Below, piece by piece: positions 9,212-17,525 of a stretch of DNA of 64,000 nucleotides. Every line of letters starts with the position of its first letter. Position 1 is the stretch's first letter. The notes under the pieces are model-generated. The model was not told the DNA's origin. It did no database searches and was given only the letters and a program-made list of their open reading frames with translations. The translations under genes were made by a program, and so were the position numbers. The stretch comes from Undibacterium sp. Its GTDB lineage: Bacteria; Pseudomonadota; Gammaproteobacteria; Burkholderiales; Burkholderiaceae_D. The DNA lies in contig JAUSNO010000036.1 in NCBI GenBank assembly GCA_030645915.1, positions 21,562-85,561 on the forward strand, read 5' to 3'.

Positions 9212-9625
9212 TTAACGCAATTGAGCGCCAGTGACCACAGGCAAGCCCGCTTTTTGCCAGGCGATCATGCCGCCGCCCACATTTACCGCAGCACTGAATC
9301 CGGCTTGTTCCAGCAATTTCAGCGCTTCCGCTGAACGCCGGCCCGAACGGCAGATCAAGGCGACCGGTTTACTCTTGTCCGCCCCGATTTCCAGCAAGCG
9401 GTGCTTGAGCTGACCGAGCGGAATGAGGGTACTGCCAGCCACATGCGACTCGGCATATTCGCTGACTTCACGCACGTCGAGCAACAACGCACCGGCGTCA
9501 TGCATGACAAGCGCCTGCTTCACATCCACGGTCTTTGCAACTTCAGCAGCGGCCAAGACGGCACCGGAGGTCGCGAGCGTCATCAGTGCAAGAACCAAGA
9601 GCGATTGAACTAGTTTTATTTTCAT
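9212..9625 (-). CDS. Periplasmic single-domain rhodanese
   Basis: A 137-residue protein with a signal peptide (MKIKLVQSLLVLALMTLATSGAVLA) and one rhodanese domain. The active loop is CRSGRR with the catalytic cysteine at about residue 92; LLDVREVSEYAESHVAGS is the standard front part of the fold. Such proteins carry sulfur as a cysteine persulfide, but the physiological acceptor is not known here. The ATG at 9625 is chosen over the GTG at 9634 because AGGTG then serves as ribosome site. It lies downstream of metF, separated by a REP-like element, so co-transcription is doubtful. Confidence 0.87.
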   Translation of the reverse strand: MKIKLVQSLLVLALMTLATSGAVLAAAEVAKTVDVKQALVMHDAGALLLDVREVSEYAESHVAGSTLIPLGQLKHRLLEIGADKSKPVALICRSGRRSAEALKLLEQAGFSAAVNVGGGMIAWQKAGLPVVTGAQLR

Positions 9626-9702
9626 TATTGACACCTATTTTGCACTACAAAAAATGTCCTTTAACATGAGGCCATTCACCTAGCCAAGGATTAAATTTGC
9701 AG

Positions 9703-9762
9703 ACGCACTATCCATGCGCCTTTACAAGCCATTTCGCGCTACAAGCCGCATCCAGATTGCGT
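9703..9762. repeat. REP-like palindrome, copy 3
   Basis: 60 bp between rhodanese and metF. The left arm ACGCACTATCCATGCG is identical to that of copy 2; the right arm CGCATCCAGATTGCGT pairs with it imperfectly. The centre differs from copies 2 and 4, so arms are conserved more than the loop. Confidence 0.7.
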
Positions 9763-9776
9763 GTTCTATTTAAAAA

Positions 9777-10604
9777 TCACACCAGTCGCTGCCAGATCGC
9801 AGTCGTAGCCGCAGCCTGGTTCAACGAATAAAAATGCAAGCCGGGCGCACCGCCAGCCAACAGGCGCTCGCACAAATGCGTCACCACATCCAGACCGAAA
9901 GCCTTGATGGAGGCGCTGTCGTCGCCATAACTGGCCAATTTCAAGCGTACCCAGCGCGGTATCTCGGCGCCGCACATTTCTGAAAAACGGAGCAGCTGAC
10001 TGCTATTGGTGATCGGCATGATGCCCGCCACGATAGGTGCCGTGACACCGGCTTTTTGCGCCTGCTCGACGAACTGAAAATAGGCGTCGGCATTGTAAAA
10101 ATACTGCGTGATCGCGGCGTTGGCACCCGCCTGCATCTTGCGCACGAAGCTTTGCAGATCATCCTGCGGCGAACGGGCCTGCGGATGCATTTCCGGATAG
10201 GCGGCGACTTCGATATGAAACCAGTCGCCCGTTTCTGCGCGGATAAATTCAACCAGTTCATTGGCATAGCGAAATTCACCGCCCATGCCATAGCCACTCG
10301 GCAAATCACCGCGCAGGGCGACCAGACGGCGAATGTCGTGCGACTGATATTGCCGCAATATCTCACGGATCGATTCGCGCGTACCGCCGACGCAGGACAG
10401 ATGCGGTGCCGCATCAAAACCTTCCTGGCGGATCTCGACTACAGTATCCAGGGTGCCTTGCTGAGTCGTACCGCCGGCACCAAAAGTCACCGAGAAATAC
10501 TTGGGTTGCAGCGCAGCCAGCTTGGCGCGCGTGAGGCGCAGTTTTTCTGTGCCTTCCGCCGTTTTTGGCGGGAAAAATTCTATGCTGAAATTATGTGCAG
10601 ACAT
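9777..10604 (-). CDS. metF: 5,10-methylenetetrahydrofolate reductase
   Basis: A 275-residue FAD enzyme that reduces 5,10-methylene-THF to 5-methyl-THF, the methyl donor for methionine synthase. It starts with the family hallmark FSIEFFPPKT. The signatures FSVTFGAGGTT, VALRGDLPSG and AAITQYFYNAD follow in the expected order of the TIM barrel. It is last in the operon ahcY - membrane protein - metF, overlapping the previous stop as TAATG, so translation is coupled. Control by the SAH riboswitch upstream of ahcY is likely to extend to it. Confidence 0.95.
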   Translation of the reverse strand: MSAHNFSIEFFPPKTAEGTEKLRLTRAKLAALQPKYFSVTFGAGGTTQQGTLDTVVEIRQEGFDAAPHLSCVGGTRESIREILRQYQSHDIRRLVALRGDLPSGYGMGGEFRYANELVEFIRAETGDWFHIEVAAYPEMHPQARSPQDDLQSFVRKMQAGANAAITQYFYNADAYFQFVEQAQKAGVTAPIVAGIMPITNSSQLLRFSEMCGAEIPRWVRLKLASYGDDSASIKAFGLDVVTHLCERLLAGGAPGLHFYSLNQAAATTAIWQRLV

Positions 10605-10945
10605 TATTTTTGCAGAAGTAAAGTAGAGAGAGTCCAGGAGATAACGCTATACAGCAGCGCACCGCCGACTGCGGCCCAGAATCCGGCGACATGAAATCCA
10701 TCGACCAGATTTGCCACCCCCCAGAACATCAAGCCGTTGATGACAAAGATGAACAAGCCCATGGTCAGCACGGTGACTGGCAATGTCAAAATCAACAGAA
10801 TCGGACGAATGATGGTATTCACAAAGCCCAGCACCACCGCCACAATGAGGGCCGTACCGAAACTGTCTATCGATACGGAATGCATCAGGTAGGGCAAGGC
10901 GAGTAAAGCCAGGGCGTTGATCAACCAGGTTGCTAAGAGGCGCAT
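10604..10945 (-). CDS. Small membrane protein, phage holin family 4 / YvlD-like
   Basis: 113 residues, almost entirely four hydrophobic helices (LLATWLINALALLALPYLM; ALIVAVVLGFVNTIIRPIL; LTLPVTVLTMGLFIFVINGLM; WAAVGGALLYSVISWTLSTLL). NTIIRPIL and LPVTVLTMGLF are the recognisable words of the YvlD group, which is called holin-like but has no proven lytic role. The ATG at 10945 has GGAGAG in front; the longer frame to 11047 would overlap ahcY. It sits between ahcY and metF and overlaps the metF start by one base, so it is part of the SAH-controlled operon. Why a membrane protein belongs to the methyl cycle is unknown. Confidence 0.82.
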   Translation of the reverse strand: MRLLATWLINALALLALPYLMHSVSIDSFGTALIVAVVLGFVNTIIRPILLILTLPVTVLTMGLFIFVINGLMFWGVANLVDGFHVAGFWAAVGGALLYSVISWTLSTLLLQK

Positions 10946-10970
10946 GATCTCTCCAAATTCGGTTAAACCC

Positions 10971-10990
10971 CTCCCCCGCAAGCGGGAGAG
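10971..10990. repeat. Hairpin in the ahcY-membrane gene spacer
   Basis: CTCCCCCGC-AA-GCGGGAGAG, one mismatch, in the 55 bp between ahcY and the holin-like gene. No T tract follows on the minus strand, so it is more likely a transcript-processing or mRNA-stability site than a terminator. The motif resembles short dispersed repeats found in many beta-proteobacterial genomes. Confidence 0.5.
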
Positions 10991-11000
10991 GAGCGTGACA

Positions 11001-12437
11001 TTAATAGCGGTAGTGTTCAGGCTTGTAAGGGCCGGATTTGGCAACACCGATATAGTTGGCTTGCTCGTCAGTCAAGACGCTCAGTTGCGCATTGAGTGTC
11101 TTCAGTTGCAGGCGTGCGACTTTTTCATCCAGATGTTTCGGCAAGGTATACACGCCGACAGGATACTGTGATGTATTGGCAAACAATTCGATTTGCGCGA
11201 TGGTCTGATTCGCGAACGAAGAACTCATCACATACGACGGATGGCCGGTACCGCAACCCAAGTTAACCAGACGGCCTTCTGCCAGCAGGATGATGCGTTT
11301 TCCGTCAGGAAAAATCACGTGATCGACTTGCGGCTTGATGTTATCCCACTGATATTTCTTGATTGAAGCAACGTCGATCTCGTTATCAAAGTGACCGATA
11401 TTGCAGACGATGGCATTGTTTTTCATCTTCAGCATGTGTTCATGGCTGATGACGTGGTAGTTACCGGTCGTGGTCACAAATATATCGCCGAATTCGGCCG
11501 CATATTCCATCGTCACCACGCGGAAACCTTCCATCGCCGCCTGCAAGGCGCAGATAGGATCGATTTCTGTGACCCACACCTGTGCAGACAGGGCACGCAT
11601 GGCCTGGCAGCAACCCTTGCCTACATCACCGTAACCGGCGATGACGGCAACCTTGCCGGCGATCATGACGTCGGTCGCGCGCTTGATGCCATCGACCAGC
11701 GATTCACGGCAACCGTACAGATTGTCGAACTTGGATTTAGTCACGGAATCGTTGACGTTAATCGCCGGGAAAGCCAGCTTGCCTTCCTTGTGCATCTGAT
11801 ACAAACGGTGTACGCCGGTGGTGGTTTCTTCGGTCACGCCCAGGATATGCGGCAAACGCTTGGAATACCAATCCGGCTCCGCTTTCAGGTGCGATTTGAT
11901 GGCATTGAACAGGCAGATTTCTTCTTCCGAACCCGGATTGGCCAGCACGGAGATATCTTTTTCTGCGCGGCTACCCAGATGCAATAACAAAGTGGCATCG
12001 CCGCCATCGTCAAGGATCATGTTGGAAAAGCCACCGTCTTTCCATTCAAAGATACGGTGGGTGAAATCCCAGTATTCGTCCAGATTCTCGCCCTTGAAGG
12101 CAAACACAGGCGTGCCGCCGTCGGCAATCGCCGCTGCTGCATGATCTTGTGTGGAGTAAATATTGCAGGAAGCCCAACGTACCTGCGCGCCCAGCGCTTT
12201 CAAGGTTTCGATCAGCACCGCAGTCTGGATCGTCATGTGCAATGAGCCGGTAATGCGTGCGCCGCGCAGAGGCTGTGTGAGCGCGAATTCTTCACGAATC
12301 GCCATCAGGCCAGGCATTTCTGTTTCGGCAATACTGATTTCTTTGCGGCCCCAATCAGCCAGGCTGAGATCGGCAACAAGGAAATCCTGCGTTGAGTCTT
12401 GGGTAGTAGCTTGAGTAGTCATTGTGGTGGCGTTCAT
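11001..12437 (-). CDS. ahcY: S-adenosylhomocysteine hydrolase
   Basis: 478 residues. It splits S-adenosylhomocysteine into adenosine and homocysteine with bound NAD+, removing the product inhibitor of methyltransferases. Diagnostic parts are [12 protein letters not shown] near the start, [12 protein letters not shown], the NAD-binding loop [13 protein letters not shown], and the C-terminal [10 protein letters not shown], whose lysine and tyrosine reach into the neighbouring subunit. The ATG at 12437 is chosen; GTG lies just before it, and AAGGAGG is the ribosome site. It is first in the operon with the membrane protein and metF, and carries a SAH riboswitch in its leader. Confidence 0.97.
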   Translation of the reverse strand: MNATTMTTQATTQDSTQDFLVADLSLADWGRKEISIAETEMPGLMAIREEFALTQPLRGARITGSLHMTIQTAVLIETLKALGAQVRWASCNIYSTQDHAAAAIADGGTPVFAFKGENLDEYWDFTHRIFEWKDGGFSNMILDDGGDATLLLHLGSRAEKDISVLANPGSEEEICLFNAIKSHLKAEPDWYSKRLPHILGVTEETTTGVHRLYQMHKEGKLAFPAINVNDSVTKSKFDNLYGCRESLVDGIKRATDVMIAGKVAVIAGYGDVGKGCCQAMRALSAQVWVTEIDPICALQAAMEGFRVVTMEYAAEFGDIFVTTTGNYHVISHEHMLKMKNNAIVCNIGHFDNEIDVASIKKYQWDNIKPQVDHVIFPDGKRIILLAEGRLVNLGCGTGHPSYVMSSSFANQTIAQIELFANTSQYPVGVYTLPKHLDEKVARLQLKTLNAQLSVLTDEQANYIGVAKSGPYKPEHYRY

Positions 12438-12467
12438 CACGCCCTCCTTTCGATTGAAAAAAGTAAC

Positions 12468-12534
12468 GTGAGCGCGGTTGTGATGATTCCAAGCCTGGCA
12501 GAGTAGCTAGACTCTGTCGCAACGCTCCTTGGAA
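12468..12534 (-). promoter_or_regulatory. S-adenosylhomocysteine (SAH) riboswitch
   Basis: The ahcY leader carries the conserved core of the SAH riboswitch: AAGGAGCG(U)UGCGAC, then GCCAGGCUUGG, then AACCGCGCUCAC. Stem P1 is UUCCAAG (from 12534) with CUUGGAA. The second stem is CAGAGU with ACUCUG. The pseudoknot is GAGCG with the terminal CGCUC (near 12470). This class binds SAH and switches the genes on, which fits ahcY directly downstream. No obvious terminator follows before the ribosome site, so control of translation initiation is more likely than attenuation. Confidence 0.9.
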
Positions 12535-12541
12535 GACCCGA

Positions 12542-12547
12542 AGTATA
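12542..12547 (-). promoter_or_regulatory. -10 box of the ahcY promoter
   Basis: TATACT on the minus strand. Initiation about 6-7 nt downstream (near 12536) would place the first bases of the RNA exactly at riboswitch stem P1. I cannot see a good -35 hexamer. Confidence 0.45.
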
Positions 12548-12643
12548 ACGCAAATGCGCAAACCGGTTATCGAATGTTGTGCCGCGCCTTAAAGAATGCG
12601 ATATTCTAGCGTCCACTTGTTGGCATTGTTCCAGGAGATCTCT

Positions 12644-13738
12644 ATGCAACAAACCACCGCATCGTTATGGCAAAAAATCTGGACCAACGGCGTCTTGCCC
12701 TTGCGCTTCTTGCTGATACTGATCGTCCCCTTGTCCCTGGTAGATGCCGTCCGCTTTGGACGGGACAGCGGCATGCCCAATTTATTTGCGTTATGGCCGA
12801 TCTTCCTCAACTTCGGCTTACTGTCGATGATCGACTATGTGGTGGGCAAAGACAAATCCCAACCGGCTGAAAACGCACGGCAAATCCGTTTGTATCGCTG
12901 GATAACATTGGCTGCATTGCCCGCTCACATGCTGGCGCTGTGGTGGGGATTGCATGTCTACACCAGCGCCAATTTTGACTGGACAGGCAAGCTAGGCTGG
13001 ATGCTTTCGGTCGGCGCGGTATCGGGTACGCTGGCCATCACTGCGGCGCACGAACTGATCCACAAACAAAGTAAATTGGAACAGTGGGTAGGCGGCATAC
13101 TCCTGTCTTCGGTCTGCTATGGCGGCTTCAAGATCGAGCACATCTACGGCCATCACGTGCATGTATCGACACCGCAAGACGCCTCTTCTGCCCGCTATGG
13201 CCAGAGCGTGTATCACTTCCTGCCAAGGGCCGTTTATTTCAATACGCGCAACGCCTGGCGACTGGAAGCGGCCCGCCTGAAGCGTCATAAGTTATCGCAG
13301 TGGCACAATGAAATGCTGCGCTGGACGCTGTTTTCAATCGCCTTTGCGCTGGCGGCATATGCACTAGCTGGCGTCGCAGGCGTAGTATTTTTTATCGGAC
13401 AATCGGTGGTCGCGTTTTGCGAACTGGAAGTGATCAATTACGTAGAGCATTACGGTCTGGAACGGCAAAAAACCGAACATGGCTATGAGCGTGTACGGCC
13501 TGAACATTCATGGAATTCCAGCTATCGGATGATGAACTGGTTCTTGCTTAACCTGGCGCGACATTCGGATCATCACGCCTATGCATCGCGCCGTTACCAG
13601 GAGTTGCGCCACTTTGAAGAAGCGCCGCAACTGCCTGGCGGATATGGTGCGATGGTGGTGCTGGCGCTGATACCGCCGCTATGGTTTCGCGTCATACACC
13701 CGCGCATGCCAGGACGCGGAAATCATGTCGCGCCCTAG
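12644..13738 (+). CDS. alkB: AlkB-type membrane alkane 1-monooxygenase
   Basis: A 364-residue integral-membrane non-haem di-iron protein that would hydroxylate the terminal carbon of alkanes, taking electrons from rubredoxin. All histidine boxes are present: HELIH (136-140), EHIYGHH (165-171), ARHSDHHA (305-312), plus the AlkB-specific NYVEHYGL (265-272). Hydrophobic helices lie near 18-34, 48-66, 85-105, 115-133 and 230-258. The ATG at 12644 has CAGGAG in front, and the frame to 12596 is rejected. No rubredoxin, rubredoxin reductase or alcohol dehydrogenase is nearby. It is divergent from ahcY. A related fatty-acid or other hydroxylase activity cannot be excluded. Confidence 0.88.
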   Translation: MQQTTASLWQKIWTNGVLPLRFLLILIVPLSLVDAVRFGRDSGMPNLFALWPIFLNFGLLSMIDYVVGKDKSQPAENARQIRLYRWITLAALPAHMLALWWGLHVYTSANFDWTGKLGWMLSVGAVSGTLAITAAHELIHKQSKLEQWVGGILLSSVCYGGFKIEHIYGHHVHVSTPQDASSARYGQSVYHFLPRAVYFNTRNAWRLEAARLKRHKLSQWHNEMLRWTLFSIAFALAAYALAGVAGVVFFIGQSVVAFCELEVINYVEHYGLERQKTEHGYERVRPEHSWNSSYRMMNWFLLNLARHSDHHAYASRRYQELRHFEEAPQLPGGYGAMVVLALIPPLWFRVIHPRMPGRGNHVAP

Positions 13739-13837
13739 TTACCCTTGACACACATAGGGAGTATAGGCAAAAACCATGCCGTTCACACATATTTTACGTG
13801 CGAGAAAAAATATACCCACGGGGAGTATATTAATAGA

Positions 13838-14380
13838 TTAATGCCCGTCAAAATCACATACGGTGTATAAGGGCAAGCCGCTGGATTTAATCAATTTGGA
13901 GCCGCCCAGCTCAGGCAGATCAACGATCACCGCCCCCTCGACCACGACCGCGCCCAGACGATCCAGCAGTTTTCTTCCCGCCATCATGGTGCCGCCGGTG
14001 GCAATCAGGTCGTCGATCAGCACCACCCTGTCACCCGCTTTACAGGCGTCGGCATGCAACTCTACCGTGGCGCTGCCGTATTCAAGCTCGTATTCTTCCG
14101 ACACCGTTTTAAACGGCAGCTTGCCTTTTTTTCGGATAGGCACAAAACCAAGATTAAGCTCGTATGCCACCACCGAACCGATAATGAATCCGCGCGCATC
14201 CAGGCCTGCGATCAGATCGAGATCGGCGTCCATATAGCGATGCACGAACATATCGATCAAGACGCGAAACGTCTTGGGATTTTGCAGCAGCGGGGTGATG
14301 TCACGAAACATGACGCCTTCAATCGGCCAATCAGGGACGGTGCGGATATGTTCTTTGATGTAGTCGGAAGCGCTCAACAT
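13838..14380 (-). CDS. apt: Adenine phosphoribosyltransferase
   Basis: 180 residues. It salvages adenine to AMP with PRPP. The PRPP-binding loop [17 protein letters not shown] is at about residues 123-139, and the front motif [17 protein letters not shown] is typical of APT. A ribosome site AAAGGA precedes the ATG at 14380. It follows the antiporter gene by 36 bp on the same strand and is likely co-transcribed. The functional link to AhcY, whose product adenosine yields adenine, is only an idea. Confidence 0.95.
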   Translation of the reverse strand: MLSASDYIKEHIRTVPDWPIEGVMFRDITPLLQNPKTFRVLIDMFVHRYMDADLDLIAGLDARGFIIGSVVAYELNLGFVPIRKKGKLPFKTVSEEYELEYGSATVELHADACKAGDRVVLIDDLIATGGTMMAGRKLLDRLGAVVVEGAVIVDLPELGGSKLIKSSGLPLYTVCDFDGH

Positions 14381-14416
14381 TATTTATTTTCCTTTTAAAT
14401 GAATACTTATTAGTGT

Positions 14417-16396
14417 TTATTTTAGCAGCCTCTGTTCTGCTCTCGCGACACTTTCCGCCGTGCCGCGCACCACGATGATGTCCGCTTCCTGCAAGACGAT
14501 GTCATCTTGTTGCTCCAGCCTTTGTTTGCCACGGCGCAAAGTCGTCACATCCACACCCAGCGCATCCAAATGCAAGGATGCAAGCGTTTTGCCTACGGCT
14601 TTGGCGCGCTCGGTCAGGGCGACGGTATGCAGCCGAACCTGCATACTCTCCGGCCCCTCATCGCTGGCGCCATGAAAAAACCCCCTGAGCGACTCGTAGC
14701 GCTTGTCACGCGCCGCCTGCACCTTGTGCACGACGCGGCGCAATGGCACCCCAAGCAAGACCAGTGCATGCGATGCCAGCATGAGGCTGCCCTCCATCAA
14801 TTCAGGCACGACCTCGGTCGCTCCGGCTGCACGCAATTGATCCAGATCGGTGTCGTCATGGCTGCGCACAATCACTGGCAAACCGGGGTTAAGCTCATGC
14901 ACAAAATGGAGAATTTTAAGCGCCGACGCAGTGTTGGTATAGGTAATGACCAAAGCCGCCGCCCGGTTGATGCCCGCGGCTAACAAACTCTCGCGCCGCC
15001 CTGCATCACCGTAAGAGACATTGGCACCAGCCAGCTGCGCCTCGCGGATGCGATCCGGGTCCAGATCCAGCGCCTGGTAATCTATGTTTTCTTCCGACAG
15101 CAGACGCGCCAGGCTTTGCCCGCTGCGGCCAAAGCCGGCGATGATGACATGCTTTTTTGTACTCATGCTGCGCGCCGCAATTTGCGTGAGCGCCAGCGAT
15201 TGCATCATCCATTCATTGGCCGACAGCTTCAGCACGATCGCATCCGATTTCGCCAGGATCAAAGGCGAGATCAGCATCGACAACACCATGGAAGCAAGGA
15301 TCAATTGCAGCAACAATGGGTCAACCAACTTCAAACCACCGGCCTGATTCAGCAAGACAAAGCCAAACTCACCAGCCTGCGCCAAACCCAGGCCGGTACG
15401 CAATGCCACGCTGGTTGATCCGCCAAAGGCACGCGACAAGGCGGTAATCAAGCCAAATTTCAACAACACCGGGCCTGTCAGCAGGAGCAACATCAGCCAG
15501 CCATGCTCAAGCACCAGCCTCACATTGAGCAGCATGCCGATGGTGATGAAAAACAAACCGAGCAGAACATCGCGGAAGGACTTGATATCCTCTTCCACCT
15601 GATGCTTGTATTCAGTTTCTGAAATCAGCATGCCGGCGACAAAGGCCCCCAGCGCCAGCGACAAACCCGCGCGCTCGGTCAGCCATGCCGCCCCCAGTGT
15701 GATCAGCAGCAGATTGAGCATGAACAATTCTTGCGAGCGTCGCTTGACGACAATACTTAACCAACCACGCACCAGTTTTTGCCCCAGAAAAAACAGCAAA
15801 AACAACACCAATGCCGCTTTGCCACTTGCCCAGGCCAGGGTTTCCACCAAATTATCGGCACCTGAGGCAAGCGCGGGCACCAGAATCAACAAGGGAACCA
15901 CGGCCAGATCCTGAAACAACAAGACGCTGATGATCTGGCGTCCATGCGGACTTTCCAATTCAAGCCGTTCAGTGAGCATTTTGGAAACAATGGCCGTGGA
16001 AGACATCGCCAGCGCACCACCCAGCGCAAATGCGGCTTGCCAGCTGATCTGAAACTGCCTGGGCAGAGAGTAGGCGGCAACCAAAGCACAGAGCATGGTG
16101 ACGGCGATGGTCGTGATGACCTGCGCCATTCCCAAACCAAAGACCGCACGCCGCATGGACAGCAGCTTAGGCAGGGAAAATTCCAGCCCGATAGAAAACA
16201 TTAAAAACACTACGCCAAATTCAGCCAGCTGGTGGGTCGCCGAACTTTCCTGCGCCCATCCAAAACCATGCGGACCGATTAGAATCCCCACCACCAGATA
16301 ACCCAGCATGGGTGGCAATTGCATCATGCGAAAAGCGACCACCCCGAGTACGGCAGCGCCTAAAAGTAATAATGTGGTGTCTAAGGCATTCATCAT
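14417..16396 (-). CDS. CPA2 family cation/proton antiporter with RCK domains (KefB/YbaL-like)
   Basis: 659 residues. The first 390 or so form about 12 hydrophobic helices of the Na+/H+ exchanger fold (PPMLGYLVVGILIGPHGFGW near the start, GLEFSLPKLLSMRR, SALIVSKML-like region). From about 405 a TrkA-N domain follows with HVIIAGFGRSGQSLARLLSEE (Rossmann GxGxxG). A TrkA-C-like region ends the protein (VGKTLASLHLDALGVDVTTLRRGKQ). It probably exchanges K+ or another monovalent cation for protons under nucleotide or redox control; the exact ion is not readable from sequence. ATGs at 16396 and 16393 are both possible. It heads a two-gene unit with apt and is divergent from kdsD. Confidence 0.88.
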   Translation of the reverse strand: MMNALDTTLLLLGAAVLGVVAFRMMQLPPMLGYLVVGILIGPHGFGWAQESSATHQLAEFGVVFLMFSIGLEFSLPKLLSMRRAVFGLGMAQVITTIAVTMLCALVAAYSLPRQFQISWQAAFALGGALAMSSTAIVSKMLTERLELESPHGRQIISVLLFQDLAVVPLLILVPALASGADNLVETLAWASGKAALVLFLLFFLGQKLVRGWLSIVVKRRSQELFMLNLLLITLGAAWLTERAGLSLALGAFVAGMLISETEYKHQVEEDIKSFRDVLLGLFFITIGMLLNVRLVLEHGWLMLLLLTGPVLLKFGLITALSRAFGGSTSVALRTGLGLAQAGEFGFVLLNQAGGLKLVDPLLLQLILASMVLSMLISPLILAKSDAIVLKLSANEWMMQSLALTQIAARSMSTKKHVIIAGFGRSGQSLARLLSEENIDYQALDLDPDRIREAQLAGANVSYGDAGRRESLLAAGINRAAALVITYTNTASALKILHFVHELNPGLPVIVRSHDDTDLDQLRAAGATEVVPELMEGSLMLASHALVLLGVPLRRVVHKVQAARDKRYESLRGFFHGASDEGPESMQVRLHTVALTERAKAVGKTLASLHLDALGVDVTTLRRGKQRLEQQDDIVLQEADIIVVRGTAESVARAEQRLLK

Positions 16397-16471
16397 CTTA
16401 TTATTGCCGATTTAGAAGCAATACAGGTCGTCATGCCATGAACAATATTCTCATCATTGCAACTGGCAGAG

Positions 16472-16499
16472 TTCTTGCTTGATAAAATTCGTTTATACT
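16472..16499 (+). promoter_or_regulatory. Candidate promoter for kdsD-lpt operon
   Basis: TTCTTG (16472-16477), 16 bp, TATACT (16494-16499). The first transcribed base would fall at about 16506, the A of the kdsD ATG, so the message may be leaderless. No ribosome site is visible before that ATG, which agrees. Confidence 0.5.
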
Positions 16500-16505
16500 T
16501 TGCGT

Positions 16506-17525
16506 ATGAGTACTCAACACGCCCCCTCCCCTACCACCGATGCCGCTGCGGCGCATGCGCTGCAACTTGCCTGCGAAACGCTGCAAATTGAAGCGGATGC
16601 CATTCTGACCCTCAAACAAAGACTGACTGGCGTTCATGCAGCGGCCTTTACCAAGGCGATTTCACTGCTCTTGCATTGCGAAGGTCGGGTGGTGGTATCG
16701 GGCATAGGAAAATCTGGCCACATTGCACGCAAAATAGCGGCCACTTTCGCCTCGACAGGCACGCCATCTTTCTTTGTCCACGCTGCGGAAGCCGCGCATG
16801 GTGATCTGGGTATGGTGACTTCGCAGGATGTGTTTATCGCCATCTCATATTCCGGCGAAGCCTCAGAGCTGATGTCCATTTTGCCGACCATCAAACGACT
16901 TGGCGTGAAATTGATTGCCATGACAGGTAACGCAGAATCAAGTCTCGCCAAGCTTGCCGATATCCATCTGAGCGTACAGGTCGATAAGGAAGCCTGCCCG
17001 CTGAATCTGGCGCCCACCGCCAGCACTACCGTTACGCTGGCCATGGGCGATGCTTTGGCCGTAGCCGTCCTTGATGCGCGCGGATTTCGCGAAGAAGATT
17101 TTGCCCGCTCCCATCCAGGCGGCACTTTAGGGCGCCGTCTGCTTACCCACGTACGCGATGTGATGCGCACCGGCGACGCCATTCCTCAGGTTTCGCCAGA
17201 AACCAAGCTATCGACAGCATTATTGGAAATCACGCAAAAAGGCATGGCGATGACAGCGATAGTCGATCAGGACCAGCATATTATTGGCGTGTTTACCGAT
17301 GGCGATTTGCGCCGCCTGATGGAAAAATTACAAGATTTTTCACAACTAAAAATCTCCGATGTCATGCGCAGCAATCCGCGCAGCATTCGCCCCGAACAAC
17401 TCGCGGTAGAAGCCGTCGAGGTTATGGAAACGCATAGAATCAACCAATTACTGGTGGCTGACGAGAGTGGCAAATTAGTCGGTGCCTTGCATATCCACGA
17501 CCTTACCCGCGCCAAGGTGATTTGA
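16506..17525 (+). CDS. kdsD: Arabinose-5-phosphate isomerase (KpsF/GutQ family)
   Basis: 339 residues. It converts ribulose 5-phosphate to arabinose 5-phosphate, the first step to Kdo of LPS. The N-terminal SIS sugar-isomerase domain has VVVSGIGKSGHIARKIAATF and HAAEAAHGDLGM; two CBS domains make up the C-terminal 120 residues (MRTGDAIPQVSPET... and VMRSNPRSIRPEQ...). An upstream TTG-initiated extension to 16479 lies inside the promoter and is rejected. The stop overlaps the kdsC ATG as TGATG. It is first in the run kdsD-kdsC-lptC-lptA-lptB-rpoN. Confidence 0.95.
   Translation: MSTQHAPSPTTDAAAAHALQLACETLQIEADAILTLKQRLTGVHAAAFTKAISLLLHCEGRVVVSGIGKSGHIARKIAATFASTGTPSFFVHAAEAAHGDLGMVTSQDVFIAISYSGEASELMSILPTIKRLGVKLIAMTGNAESSLAKLADIHLSVQVDKEACPLNLAPTASTTVTLAMGDALAVAVLDARGFREEDFARSHPGGTLGRRLLTHVRDVMRTGDAIPQVSPETKLSTALLEITQKGMAMTAIVDQDQHIIGVFTDGDLRRLMEKLQDFSQLKISDVMRSNPRSIRPEQLAVEAVEVMETHRINQLLVADESGKLVGALHIHDLTRAKVI

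Noticed and set aside
10056..10694. 212-codon plus-strand frame over metF
   Set aside because: Antisense to metF, whose catalytic motifs are unambiguous.
13741..13766. TTGACA followed by TATAGG in the alkB-apt spacer as a promoter
   Set aside because: Only 11 bp between the hexamers and no gene downstream on that strand.
16479..16505. N-terminal extension of kdsD starting with TTG
   Set aside because: It lies within the candidate promoter and adds residues not seen in the family.
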